A DNA stretch of 64,000 bases from Phocoenobacter atlanticus (lineage in GTDB: Bacteria; Pseudomonadota; Gammaproteobacteria; Enterobacterales; Pasteurellaceae), in the NCBI RefSeq assembly GCF_030764225.1, contig NZ_JASAXH010000008.1. One strand, 5' to 3'. The position numbers and the translations under genes were made by a program. Under the pieces are notes generated by a model. The model saw nothing but the letters and a program-made list of their open reading frames with translations. It did no database searches and had not been told where the DNA came from. Below, piece after piece: positions 28,958 to 37,215 of the stretch; position 1 is the stretch's first letter, and the number at the start of each line of letters is the position of its first letter.

Positions 28958-29715
28958 ATCCTTGTTTGAGTATTAAAATAATTTTCTAAATCTTTATTAA
29001 GTAAACGAGATGCAATAGGCAACGGTTTTTTTGCCAAATAAGTTTGAGGATCGATATCTTCTCCCACCGTTAATTCGTATTGAATACGACAAGGCGGTAT
29101 TTTATACCAAGCTTGCCCTTTTTTAAAATTAAGAGGTGACATTTTTATCACGATAGGGGTAATTATTTTTGCACTGCGTAATCCAAGAGATGTCGCACCA
29201 CGATTAAATTTGATTACGCCGTCCCAATCGGTTCTTGTTCCTTCTGGAAAAAGCAATAAAGGTTGCTCTTTTAATACTTCATTTGTTTTTATTAACAATT
29301 CTTCTGATTCGGTATTTGGCAGAAAGCCACAAGATAAAATAGGGCTAGTCATTGTTGGATTATGTAATAAATCTTTTTTAACAATACAGTTAAAGCGATG
29401 TTGCTGGCTAAAAATCAGCACCACATCAAGCAAAGAGGGATGGTTTGCAATCACTAATTGCCCTGCTTTTCCTAAACGCTCAAAGCCTGTGTATTTCACT
29501 TCCAATACACCAGACCAAGTTAAATATTTAACAAAAAATAGCCAAATATTACTCACTATTTTGCGTGCTTTTAATTGCGTTGTGAGGGAATTATTTTTGT
29601 GATCTTTTACATAAGGATAGAGGATTACTTTAATTAAAATACCCGCTAAGCCAAATAATACAAAGCCAAACATTGTACCTAAAAAACGGCGTAACCAATC
29701 TAATTTTTGTGCCAT
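28954..29715 (-). CDS. PlsC-like 1-acyl-glycerol-3-phosphate acyltransferase-type protein (ApeD-type)
   Basis: About 253 residues with an N-terminal TM helix and the LPLAT motifs HX4D (HPSLLD, about residue 95) and FPEGTR (about 155). It probably acylates a lipid acceptor for anchoring the polyene. A TTG at 29721 is in frame, but the ATG at 29715 stands 9 nt after GGAGG, a good ribosome site, so it is preferred. It overlaps the upstream gene by 16 bp. Confidence 0.86.
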   Translation of the reverse strand: MAQKLDWLRRFLGTMFGFVLFGLAGILIKVILYPYVKDHKNNSLTTQLKARKIVSNIWLFFVKYLTWSGVLEVKYTGFERLGKAGQLVIANHPSLLDVVLIFSQQHRFNCIVKKDLLHNPTMTSPILSCGFLPNTESEELLIKTNEVLKEQPLLLFPEGTRTDWDGVIKFNRGATSLGLRSAKIITPIVIKMSPLNFKKGQAWYKIPPCRIQYELTVGEDIDPQTYLAKKPLPIASRLLNKDLENYFNTQTRI

Positions 29716-30440
29716 CTCCAATATCCTCCACTACTACTCGGTGTTTGCCAAGAAGTTGAATTTAATTGCTTATTTTTCACAAAACTTAATGCGTTATCTA
29801 AATTATCATTTTCTGTCGATTGATTATGTAAAGACAGATGATATTGATCGCCTTTTTCTATCACTAACGCTAATGCATAGCCAAAAGGCAAGCGTGAAAT
29901 AGGTTGCACATTATATTGTTCATCTAGGGGGAATTCACACACAGCAACCAATACTTTTTCCGCCCCTTCATTTAGCATTAAGTAAGCTTCCATTATTGCG
30001 GTTTCTAAATTATCTTTTAAGGCACATAAAGCGGTCATTTCTTGGGTTACTTTTCGCAACTCAGACCATTGTCCAATTAATGCATTATGTACTGAAAGAC
30101 TAAATGAAGTTGGGGAAATATCCCCCTCTTTTAATAACTCTTGCCAAAGTGCAAAACTACGATTAATTTCACTATTTAAAGAAGCATATACCACAGGAAT
30201 ATTTGGATCTTCTGCAACTAAATCCCACGCAGCTTCAAAGAATAGACGTGTTGCAGGGCTTAAACGACGACGTTTTAATGGAGGTAAAAAGGCTAATTTA
30301 GGTTGAAAATCATCCCAGTTGTCACTGTGTTTAATCCAATGATATTCACCAAGTTGCCAATCTTCTGGTGACAATATTTTATTGCTCACCATTCGCCAAT
30401 TGCAAATATTAATAGAAAAATCACAAATCATTGTTTTCAT
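29700..30440 (-). CDS. Ketosynthase-like chain-length factor (ApeC-type), first gene of aryl-polyene operon
   Basis: A 246-residue protein of the beta-ketoacyl synthase N-terminal-like class. It keeps the KS N-terminal half pattern, but the position of the active cysteine reads SLSVHNALIG, with no Cys, and the C-terminal half with the His residues is absent. Such subunits pair with a full ketosynthase and set chain length in aryl-polyene synthesis. It is the promoter-proximal gene of an operon that continues to 15870. Start ATG at 30440 lacks a clear ribosome site; an ATG three codons later is an alternative. Confidence 0.83.
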   Translation of the reverse strand: MKTMICDFSINICNWRMVSNKILSPEDWQLGEYHWIKHSDNWDDFQPKLAFLPPLKRRRLSPATRLFFEAAWDLVAEDPNIPVVYASLNSEINRSFALWQELLKEGDISPTSFSLSVHNALIGQWSELRKVTQEMTALCALKDNLETAIMEAYLMLNEGAEKVLVAVCEFPLDEQYNVQPISRLPFGYALALVIEKGDQYHLSLHNQSTENDNLDNALSFVKNKQLNSTSWQTPSSSGGYWRWHKN

Positions 30441-30557
30441 TATATTATAATTACTAGTCTATGTATGAAATTGATGTTATATTTTATACTAATTTTAGAT
30501 GTGAGAATACCGTAATTTTTTCATTAAATATGTTTACCAAAATATAAGGATCCAACA

Positions 30558-30995
30558 ATGTCAATTTGTATTATTACAGGAAGTACGTTAGGTGGAGCAG
30601 AATATGTTGCTGACCACATTGAACAAGTACTTATTACTAAAGGATTAAATGTTGAATTATTTAATAATGCAACATTAGATGATATAAAGGATAAACAGTC
30701 TTTATTGGTTGTGACATCTACTCACGGTGCAGGAGATTTACCTGAAAATATTCAGCCATTATTTGAAGAATTAGCACAATCAACGTTAAATTTAACGGGA
30801 ATGAAATTTGGTGTGATTGGTTTAGGAAGCTCTGATTATGATACTTTTTGCTATGCCGTCGATACTGTTGAACAAATTTTGCAACAAAAAGGGGCAAAAC
30901 AACTTTGCAATTCGTTAAAAATTGATGTTGTAGAAAACTTTGATCACGATGAAACGGCAGAAGCGTGGTTGCCCAACTTTATTGATAAGCTATAA
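30558..30995 (+). CDS. mioC: Flavodoxin-like protein MioC
   Basis: A 145-residue FMN-binding flavodoxin-fold protein. The phosphate loop TGSTLGGAEYVADH (8-21), STHGAGDLPENIQPLF and GLGSSDYDTFCYAVD segments match MioC of E. coli and Haemophilus influenzae. MioC supports biotin synthase as an electron carrier in vitro. In E. coli mioC flanks oriC; here it is about 33 kb from mnmG, and no DnaA-box cluster is visible beside it. A good AAGGATCC ribosome site precedes the ATG. Divergent to the aryl-polyene operon across a 117-bp shared control region. Confidence 0.95.
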   Translation: MSICIITGSTLGGAEYVADHIEQVLITKGLNVELFNNATLDDIKDKQSLLVVTSTHGAGDLPENIQPLFEELAQSTLNLTGMKFGVIGLGSSDYDTFCYAVDTVEQILQQKGAKQLCNSLKIDVVENFDHDETAEAWLPNFIDKL

Positions 30996-31031
30996 TTTAT
31001 ATACGGAACTTCCACTCTACTATTTTGTCTT

Positions 31032-31256
31032 CTAATAATGCGGTGGAGGAGTTTCTTCTGCTAATGAGGCTATATTACTTGGTTGTGAATTTGTCAATTT
31101 TTCTGCAAGATGACGAACCTGTATTTGAAGTTTATCTAAGATAAACTGCTGTTGAATAATAGCTTGATTTAAATCTTCTATTGCCAGTTCTTGAAAAGCA
31201 ATTTTTGTTTCAAGTTCTGCAATATAAGTTAATAATTGATGAGGAGTTGTATTCAT
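31032..31256 (-). CDS. slyX: SlyX family protein
   Basis: A 74-residue, mostly helical protein with a heptad-like hydrophobic pattern (about 9-50, coiled coil) and the conserved proline/histidine tail ending PPPHY. Molecular role unknown. The slyX-fkpA divergent pair upstream of yheO-tusDCB is the standard gammaproteobacterial neighbourhood, which supports the call despite the short length. Confidence 0.9.
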   Translation of the reverse strand: MNTTPHQLLTYIAELETKIAFQELAIEDLNQAIIQQQFILDKLQIQVRHLAEKLTNSQPSNIASLAEETPPPHY

Positions 31257-31369
31257 TTTATAATGACTATTGTTTATTAAAAGGATATACTTTACTCTAT
31301 CTTTTCTTGTGTTTAAACCCTTTGGCTACATTTATCTTACAAATAGTGCCAAAATTAAAGGAATATATA

Positions 31370-32110
31370 ATGTTAAAAACTAAACTTTCAGCCGTTGCTT
31401 TTTCAGTAACATTAATGGCAACAACTCTGGTTGCTTCACAATCTGTAATGGCAGAACAAAAAGTAGATACTAAATTTATTAACGACTCTTCTTATGCCAT
31501 TGGTACATTAATGGGTAAGAAAATCGAACAAATAGTAGAATCTCAAAAAGAAATGCTTGTATACAATCAAGATGAGATTTTAGCAGGTGTAAAAGACACC
31601 TTGAAAAAAACAAGTAAGTTAAAAGAAAAAGAGTTAGAAGCCCATTTAGATGCGTTAGATAAGTATCTTTCTGAAAAAGAAGCAAAAATTGTAGAAGCTC
31701 ATAATAAAGAAGTTCTTGAAGCGGGTAAAAAATTCCGTGAAGATTATGCTAAAAAAGACGGTGTAAAAACGGCTAAATCAGGTTTAATGTATAAAATTGA
31801 AAAACAGGGTAAAGGAAAATCACCAAAAATAGAAGATACTGTTAAAGTTCATTATGAAGGAACGCTTACTGATGGTACTGTTTTTGATAGTTCATACAAA
31901 CGTGGCGAAGCAATTGAGTTTCAATTAAGCCAACTTATTCCAGCTTGGAAAGAAGCGATCCCTATGCTTAAAAAAGGTGGAAAAATGGAACTTGTGGTAC
32001 CTGCTGAATTAGGTTACGGCGCTAATCAAGTGGGTAATATTCCAGCAAATTCAACCTTGATTTTTAAAATTGAATTGTTAGATTTCCAACCAACGAAAAC
32101 AAAAAAATAA
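31370..32110 (+). CDS. fkpA: FKBP-type peptidyl-prolyl isomerase, periplasmic
   Basis: A 246-residue periplasmic folding chaperone and prolyl isomerase. It has a signal peptide (1-28, ending VMA), an N-terminal helical dimerisation domain (about 30-130) and a C-terminal FKBP domain (about 140-246) with VKVHYEGTLTDGTVFDSSY, IPAW and GYG. The frame remains open upstream to 31181, but the ATG at 31370 has a proper AAAGGA ribosome site and begins the signal peptide. Divergent to slyX and 52 bp before yheO. Confidence 0.95.
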   Translation: MLKTKLSAVAFSVTLMATTLVASQSVMAEQKVDTKFINDSSYAIGTLMGKKIEQIVESQKEMLVYNQDEILAGVKDTLKKTSKLKEKELEAHLDALDKYLSEKEAKIVEAHNKEVLEAGKKFREDYAKKDGVKTAKSGLMYKIEKQGKGKSPKIEDTVKVHYEGTLTDGTVFDSSYKRGEAIEFQLSQLIPAWKEAIPMLKKGGKMELVVPAELGYGANQVGNIPANSTLIFKIELLDFQPTKTKK

Positions 32111-32162
32111 GAAACATACTTGAGAATACAAGTGGCTAAAATACTAGCCACTTATTTATATT

Positions 32163-32819
32163 ATGACGATAGATTCACAACCATTTACCCTTGAAGATTA
32201 TGCCATTATAGAATCTTATATTCCCGTTGTTGATGGGTTAGCCTCGTTACTTGGTGAATATTGTGAGATTGTTTTACATTCTCTTGAAAGCCTTGAACAT
32301 TCCGCTATTTATATCGCAAATGGGCATAATACTGATCGTAAAATAGGCTCTCCTATTACAAATCGAGCATTGCAGTCGCTACATCAAATGAGTAATCAAG
32401 AAAATGCTCAACCTTACTTTACCAAAGCAAAAGGTAATGTATTGATGAAATCAAATACCATTGCTATTCGTAATAGTAAGCAACGTATTATTGGTTTGCT
32501 CTGTATTAATTTAAATTTAGATGTTCCACTGTCACAATTTTTTAATAGCTTCATTTTGCCAACTGAAGAACCTGAAGTTGAAGAAACCTTTGCCAGCTCA
32601 GTTGAAGATTTAGTTGCACAGACTATTGAAAAAACCGTTGATGAAATTTCCGCAGATAATTCTGTTGCAAATAACAATAAAAACCGTCAAATCGTGGTTT
32701 CTCTTTTTGAAAAGGGAATTTTTGATATTAAAGATGCGATCAATCAAGTGGCTGAACGCTTAAATATTTCACGCCACACCGTTTATCTTTATATTCGTCA
32801 GATTAAACAGGAACAGTAA
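32163..32819 (+). CDS. YheO-like PAS/HTH transcriptional regulator
   Basis: A 218-residue regulator with an N-terminal YheO-type PAS domain (about 10-125) and a C-terminal helix-turn-helix (about 175-215, AERLNISRHTVYLYIRQIK). Family members include DauR-like repressors. Its stop overlaps the tusD start by one base (TAATG), so it is translated together with the tRNA-thiolation relay. The effector is unknown. Confidence 0.9.
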   Translation: MTIDSQPFTLEDYAIIESYIPVVDGLASLLGEYCEIVLHSLESLEHSAIYIANGHNTDRKIGSPITNRALQSLHQMSNQENAQPYFTKAKGNVLMKSNTIAIRNSKQRIIGLLCINLNLDVPLSQFFNSFILPTEEPEVEETFASSVEDLVAQTIEKTVDEISADNSVANNNKNRQIVVSLFEKGIFDIKDAINQVAERLNISRHTVYLYIRQIKQEQ

Positions 32820-33199
32820 TGCGTTATGTCGTTGCAGTTAAATCACCCGTTTATGGTTCTCAAGGCAGTGCTTTAGCTTATCAATTTATCAAAACATTAT
32901 TAGAAAATAATTACTCTATTTCTCAAGTTTTTTTCTTTCAAGAGGGTGTTAGTAATGCAAATAGATTGGTTAACCCTGCCACAGACGAGATCAATTTGGT
33001 AGAAAAATGGCAATATTTAGCAACATCATACCGTTTATCACTCCATTTATGTATCGCTGCAGCACAACGTAGAGGAGTAGTAGATGAAACGACTACACCA
33101 CTTCATACTCAAACTAACCTTGCTGAGGGCTTTGTTTTAGCGGGATTAGGGGAGTTTTCTCAAGCGGTATTAACAGCGGATCGTTTGGTGACGTTTTAA
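32819..33199 (+). CDS. tusD: Sulfurtransferase subunit TusD
   Basis: Subunit of the TusBCD complex, which relays persulfide sulfur from TusA to TusE for 2-thiouridine formation at the wobble position of tRNA Lys, Glu and Gln. The 126-residue DsrE-fold protein has the SPVYGSQGS motif and the active cysteine C78 (LHLCIAAAQRRG), the same number as in E. coli. It overlaps yheO by one base and is followed by tusC after one base. Confidence 0.96.
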   Translation: MRYVVAVKSPVYGSQGSALAYQFIKTLLENNYSISQVFFFQEGVSNANRLVNPATDEINLVEKWQYLATSYRLSLHLCIAAAQRRGVVDETTTPLHTQTNLAEGFVLAGLGEFSQAVLTADRLVTF

Positions 33200-33200
33200 A

Positions 33201-33572
33201 ATGAAAAAATATAAAATTGCTTTTCTTTTTACTCAGCCCCCTTTTGGTTCAAGCGTAAGCAGAGAAGGACTTGATGCCCTGCTCGCCGCCAGTGCCTTTT
33301 GTGAAGAAGAGAAAATCTTAATTTGCTTTCTTAATGATGGGGTGTTTAATCTTATTGCAAATCAAAAGCCACAGTTAATTCTACAAAAAGATCATATTTC
33401 TACTTTCAAACTGATTGAATTATATGAACTTTCACACTGTTTTATTTGTGAAAACTCCCTTGAAGAGAGAGCTTTAAACAAAGTTGATTTCGTCATTTCC
33501 AATTATCAAATAGTTCCTCAGAAAACACTATTTACGCTTTTAAGACAAGCAGAAAAAATACTCACTTTTTAG
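33201..33572 (+). CDS. tusC: Sulfurtransferase subunit TusC
   Basis: A 123-residue DsrF-like subunit of the TusBCD heterohexamer. The N-terminal FLFTQPPFGSSVSREGLDALLAASAF region is the family signature (FxxxxPPxGs..RE.ldalLa.sAf). No conserved catalytic cysteine is required in this subunit. Tightly packed between tusD and tusB. Confidence 0.95.
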   Translation: MKKYKIAFLFTQPPFGSSVSREGLDALLAASAFCEEEKILICFLNDGVFNLIANQKPQLILQKDHISTFKLIELYELSHCFICENSLEERALNKVDFVISNYQIVPQKTLFTLLRQAEKILTF

Positions 33573-33580
33573 GATGAATT

Positions 33581-33853
33581 ATGCTCTATACTCTTTCTAA
33601 AGCACAATATGATACCAGTGAACTTGAAAATATACTTATCAATGTTACTGAACAAGATGCTGTTTTACTTTGGCAAGATGGCGTTCTACAAGCGGTACGA
33701 TCATCACAACTTTTTGCAAAAATTACGCATTTATTTGTATTAGATCAAGATGTTGTTGCACGAGGATTAACTTTGTCATCTCATTTTAAACGAGTTAGTT
33801 TACAAGAAGTTATCGCTATTGCGGATAAATATTATCCACAAATAGCATTATAG
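33581..33853 (+). CDS. tusB: Sulfurtransferase subunit TusB
   Basis: A 90-residue DsrH-like subunit of TusBCD, with the D-A-VLLWQDGVLQAV core and the VLDQDVVARGL segment. It completes the complex needed for mnm5s2U34 tRNA modification. A perfect uptake-signal core lies inside the gene (33688-33696). The operon ends at the uptake-signal hairpin downstream. Confidence 0.93.
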   Translation: MLYTLSKAQYDTSELENILINVTEQDAVLLWQDGVLQAVRSSQLFAKITHLFVLDQDVVARGLTLSSHFKRVSLQEVIAIADKYYPQIAL

Positions 33854-33890
33854 CTATTTTAACTCATCAAAAAGCATTTAATAAAAGCAA

Positions 33891-33946
33891 CAAGCGGTAA
33901 GATATTTGAAAAAATTTGCAAAAAGTTTCAAGTATCTTACCGCTTG
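33891..33946. terminator. Uptake-signal hairpin terminator between tusB and hldD
   Basis: CAAGCGGTAAGATA plus 7 more bases (33891-33911) pairs with 33926-33946 over 21 bp with one mismatch. The two arms are facing uptake signals and the loop contains AAATTTGCAAA. It lies between convergent genes, the usual place for paired uptake signals acting as terminators. Confidence 0.85.
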
Positions 33947-33969
33947 GGTATTTCTATAAATAGTAAAAA

Positions 33970-34896
33970 TTATTTATTCAACCATTCCATATAAGCTTTA
34001 ACCCCTTCAGCAACAGTTTTAAACGGTTTATCGTAACCTGCGTTGCGTAAAGCGGTAATATCCGCTTGGGTATAAGCTTGATAGCGAGATTTCAAATGTT
34101 CAGGGAATGGGATTGTTTCAATTTTGCCTTTTTGGTGGAAATTGATTACCGCATTTGCGACTTCTTGGAATGACTCTGCATTGCCTGTTCCTAAGTTATA
34201 AATCCCTGAAATATTGTTTTGCCACGCCCAGATATTGACATCTGCCACATCTTCCACATACACAAAATCACGTAAAAAGGTTTCACTACCCGCGAATAAT
34301 TTTGGATTTTCGCCTTTTTGAATTTGGGTATTTAAGTGGAATGCCACACTTGCCATTGAACCTTTATGTTGTTCACGTGGACCGTAAACATTAAAATATT
34401 TGAAGCCACAAACAGGCGAAGTTGCTTCTGGTAATAATTTGCGAACATACTCATCAAATAAGAATTTTGAGTAGCCATACACATTTAATGGAGATTCAAA
34501 TTCACGTTTTTCGATAAAATTATCAGTACGTCCACCGTAAGTGGCGGCACTTGAAGCATAGAAAAAAGGAATCTCACGATCTAAGCAATAATGCAATAAC
34601 TCTTTTGAATATTCGTAGTTATTGTGCATCATATATTTGCCATCCCACTCGGTGGTTGCCGAGCAAGCTCCTTCGTGGAAAATCGCATCAATGTGATCAA
34701 ATTCATCACCTGCTACAATAGAAGCAATAAAATCTTCACGATCGCAATAATCTGCAATATCTAAATCAACAAGGTTGATAAATTTTTCGCCTTTTTTAAG
34801 GTTATCTACTACTAAAATATCTTTACGACCGATTTTGTTTAGTGCTTTAATGATATTGCTACCAATAAATCCCGCACCACCAGTTACTATAATCAT
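33970..34896 (-). CDS. hldD: ADP-L-glycero-D-manno-heptose 6-epimerase
   Basis: Makes the LPS core heptose donor ADP-L-glycero-beta-D-manno-heptose. The 308-residue extended SDR has the NADP loop GGAGFIGSN (6-14), catalytic YGYSK (about 140) and SSAATYG (about 116). Length equals the E. coli enzyme (310). It lies 10 bp downstream of def on the same strand, so a def-hldD operon is likely. Confidence 0.97.
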   Translation of the reverse strand: MIIVTGGAGFIGSNIIKALNKIGRKDILVVDNLKKGEKFINLVDLDIADYCDREDFIASIVAGDEFDHIDAIFHEGACSATTEWDGKYMMHNNYEYSKELLHYCLDREIPFFYASSAATYGGRTDNFIEKREFESPLNVYGYSKFLFDEYVRKLLPEATSPVCGFKYFNVYGPREQHKGSMASVAFHLNTQIQKGENPKLFAGSETFLRDFVYVEDVADVNIWAWQNNISGIYNLGTGNAESFQEVANAVINFHQKGKIETIPFPEHLKSRYQAYTQADITALRNAGYDKPFKTVAEGVKAYMEWLNK

Positions 34897-34906
34897 TGTT
34901 TATTCC

Positions 34907-35419
34907 TTATTTACTACGAGCAAGTTGTTTTTTGATTTTTTCCATTTTTTCTTTAATACGTTTGCGTTTTAAAGGGGAAAGATAATCGACAAATAAAACA
35001 CCATTCAAATGGTCAATTTCGTGTTGAATACAGATGGCAAGTAAATCATCGGCTTCTAAAATAAATTCTTCACCATTACGATTTAAGGCTTTTACTGTGA
35101 CTTTTTCTTTACGAGGAACAAAACCTCTAAAACCGGGAATAGAAAGGCACCCCTCTTCAATACCCGTTTCACCACTACTTTCAATAATTTCAGGGTTTAC
35201 TAATACGATTTGGTTGGTTTTATCCCCTTCAATATCCATTGTGATCACACGTTTTAATACATTGACTTGAGGGGCTGCTAAACCGATACCTTCATCTTCA
35301 TACATTGTATCAAACATATCATCGATAAATTGTTGTAATTCATCATTAAATTCTGTTACAGGTTCGCATACTTTTGTCAGGGTTTCATCGGGGTAAAGTA
35401 CGACATCTAATTTTGCCAT
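34907..35419 (-). CDS. def: Peptide deformylase
   Basis: Removes N-formyl groups from nascent proteins; Fe2+ enzyme at the ribosome exit. The 170 residues contain all three motifs: GIGLAAPQV (motif 1), EGCLSIPG with the metal-binding Cys, and QHEIDHLNG with both metal histidines. Divergent to dprA, the arrangement seen in many gammaproteobacteria. The upstream control region is shared with the CRP-S site of dprA. Confidence 0.98.
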   Translation of the reverse strand: MAKLDVVLYPDETLTKVCEPVTEFNDELQQFIDDMFDTMYEDEGIGLAAPQVNVLKRVITMDIEGDKTNQIVLVNPEIIESSGETGIEEGCLSIPGFRGFVPRKEKVTVKALNRNGEEFILEADDLLAICIQHEIDHLNGVLFVDYLSPLKRKRIKEKMEKIKKQLARSK

Positions 35420-35441
35420 TTTTGGGATCTCTATCGAAAAA
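35420..35441 (+). promoter_or_regulatory. CRP-S (Sxy-dependent competence) site of dprA
   Basis: TGGGA-N6-TCGAA at 35423-35438 matches the CRP-S consensus TGCGA-N6-TCGCA at 8 of 10 positions and shares its flanks with the comN site (TTTTG...ATTAAT). Centre at about 35430.5, which would place transcription start near 35472-35477, upstream of the dprA ATG at 35514. The site covers the stretch immediately upstream of the divergent def start. Confidence 0.7.
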
Positions 35442-35513
35442 TTAATATAAAAAGTTCTTCATTCTAACGTTTTTTGATTATAAATAAAAGCCATTACAAC
35501 AAAGGATGAAAGA

Positions 35514-36638
35514 ATGAATAAAATAGAACAATTATTAAAATTAATCCAAATTCCACAACTTGGCGCTCAACGTATTGGGCGATTATTAAATGAAGTCAAT
35601 TTCAATGAATTTTGTGATTATGATAAGACACAATTGCGTCAAATAGGTTGGAATGAAAAACAAATTCAGCGTTGGTTTCATCCTGATAGAAAAAAGATAG
35701 AGGAAGTTTTAGCGTGGCAAGAAGATGACAATAATCATCTGCTAACATTATTTGATGAAGATTATCCTTTTCTGCTTAGACAAATTAGTACAGCTCCACC
35801 ATTACTTTTTGTAAAAGGCGATCAAGCGGTGCTTTCCTCACCACAAATTGCCATTGTGGGCAGCCGTGATTATTCCCATTATGGCGAATATTGGGCAAAA
35901 TATTTTTCATCGGAATTAGTGAAAAATAATATCGTGGTCACCAGTGGTTTGGCGATTGGTATTGACGGTTTTTGTCATCAGCAAGTCGTGAAAGAAAAAG
36001 GTAAAACCATTGCAGTATTAGGCAGTGGTTTAAATAAAACCTACCCAGCTCGCCATAAAAAACTGTCTGAACAGATTTTAGAACAGGGCGGAGTATTAGT
36101 TTCTGAGTTTTTTCCTAATCAGCCACCGCTAGCTGAAAATTTTCCACGTCGTAATCGAATTATTAGTGGTTTATCATTAGGTACATTAGTGGTTGAAGCC
36201 ACTATTAAAAGCGGATCATTAATTACCGCACGCTATGCCTTAGAACAAGGGCGAGAAGTGTTTGCTGTTCCAAATTCCGTACAAGATCCTTATGCACAAG
36301 GTTGCCATCAGTTGATCAAAGAAGGAGCATTATTGGTGGATTGTGTCGAAGATATATTAAATGCAATCGAACGACAATTTCAGCCGACCACAAAACCTGT
36401 AATTCAAAACACACTATTTGAAAATTCAAAAGTAGAAAATCTTGCAAAAAATGATCCAAATCTTACCGCTTGCCAACAACAAATTTTATCAAAACTAAGT
36501 CTTGAGCCGATTAGTGCCGATGATTTAGCGGAAGCGTGTGAAATGAGTATTGAAACTTTGTTGATTGAGCTTTTAACTTTGGAATTAGAGGGTATTGTTA
36601 AGCAGGTTTCAGGGGGATATGTGAGAGATAAGCGGTAG
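35514..36638 (+). CDS. dprA: DNA processing protein DprA (competence, RecA loader)
   Basis: Binds incoming single-stranded DNA during transformation and loads RecA. The 374 residues have an N-terminal SAM/HhH-like part (1-80), the central Rossmann-like DprA domain (about 90-300: GSRDYSHYGEYWAK, SGLAIGIDG, LGSGLNKTYPARHK, FPRRNRIISGLS) and a C-terminal winged-helix part (about 315-374). AAGGATG ribosome site before the ATG. Expected to be induced with competence through the CRP-S site upstream. Confidence 0.97.
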   Translation: MNKIEQLLKLIQIPQLGAQRIGRLLNEVNFNEFCDYDKTQLRQIGWNEKQIQRWFHPDRKKIEEVLAWQEDDNNHLLTLFDEDYPFLLRQISTAPPLLFVKGDQAVLSSPQIAIVGSRDYSHYGEYWAKYFSSELVKNNIVVTSGLAIGIDGFCHQQVVKEKGKTIAVLGSGLNKTYPARHKKLSEQILEQGGVLVSEFFPNQPPLAENFPRRNRIISGLSLGTLVVEATIKSGSLITARYALEQGREVFAVPNSVQDPYAQGCHQLIKEGALLVDCVEDILNAIERQFQPTTKPVIQNTLFENSKVENLAKNDPNLTACQQQILSKLSLEPISADDLAEACEMSIETLLIELLTLELEGIVKQVSGGYVRDKR

Positions 36639-36805
36639 GATTTTGATAAAAATTTGCAATATTTCAAATACTAAGTATCGATTAAAGTGTAATTTTAATA
36701 TTAAATTGAAAACTAAATCTTATTAACATAGTATATTTTATGAAAAATTTAAGGTTTGAAGATTTTAAGAGTTAGAACCTAAATGACTGATTAAGGAGAT
36801 ACAAG

Positions 36806-37098
36806 ATGGGAAAACTAAATAAAGATGAACAAGAATTAGTAGATTCAATGGTTAATCCTATTTCAAATGGAAAAGCAAAAGCCCTTAATGAGCAAGGTGA
36901 AATTTTTATCAATAATATTATCGCAGATGATATTGTTAAAGAAATTCAAGCGGAAAAAATGGAAAACAAACAGTACAAATTTCATTAAGCTTGAAAAAGT
37001 CATCACTTAATAAGATCAAAAAATATGCAAAAGAAATGAATGTGCCTTATCAAACTTTTTTGCGTACTTATATTGATAAAATAGCCCTTTCTCTTTAG
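36806..37098 (+). pseudogene. Frameshifted CopG/RHH-type antitoxin
   Basis: The first frame (36806-36988) begins MGKLNKDEQELVDSMVN, the start pattern of many CopG-family antitoxins. It then stops, while a second frame (up to TAG at 37096-37098) continues with VQISLSLKKSSLNKIKKYAKEMNVPY and QTFLRTYIDKIAL, the ribbon-helix-helix DNA-binding half. A single indel around the A-rich stretch near 36960-36975 would rejoin the two. An AAGGAGATA ribosome site is intact. No toxin partner (BrnT/RelE type) is visible beside it. A base-calling error at the A-rich stretch is possible. Confidence 0.7.
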
Positions 37099-37215
37099 TT
37101 AAAAATTTATGGTTGCCCTGAGGTAAGTGGCGGGACTTTGATAAGAATCTTAGATTTACTGAATTTTGTAACGGTATGATATGATTAATTCTTAAAATAG
37201 CAATGGAGTAGTATC

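Noticed and set aside
30441..30557. oriC next to mioC
   Set aside because: In E. coli mioC borders oriC, but here there are no DnaA-box clusters or AT-rich 13-mers, and mnmG is 33 kb away.
31181..31369. N-terminal extension of fkpA by 63 codons
   Set aside because: It would overlap the divergent slyX gene and put the signal peptide inside the protein; the ATG at 31370 has a proper ribosome site.
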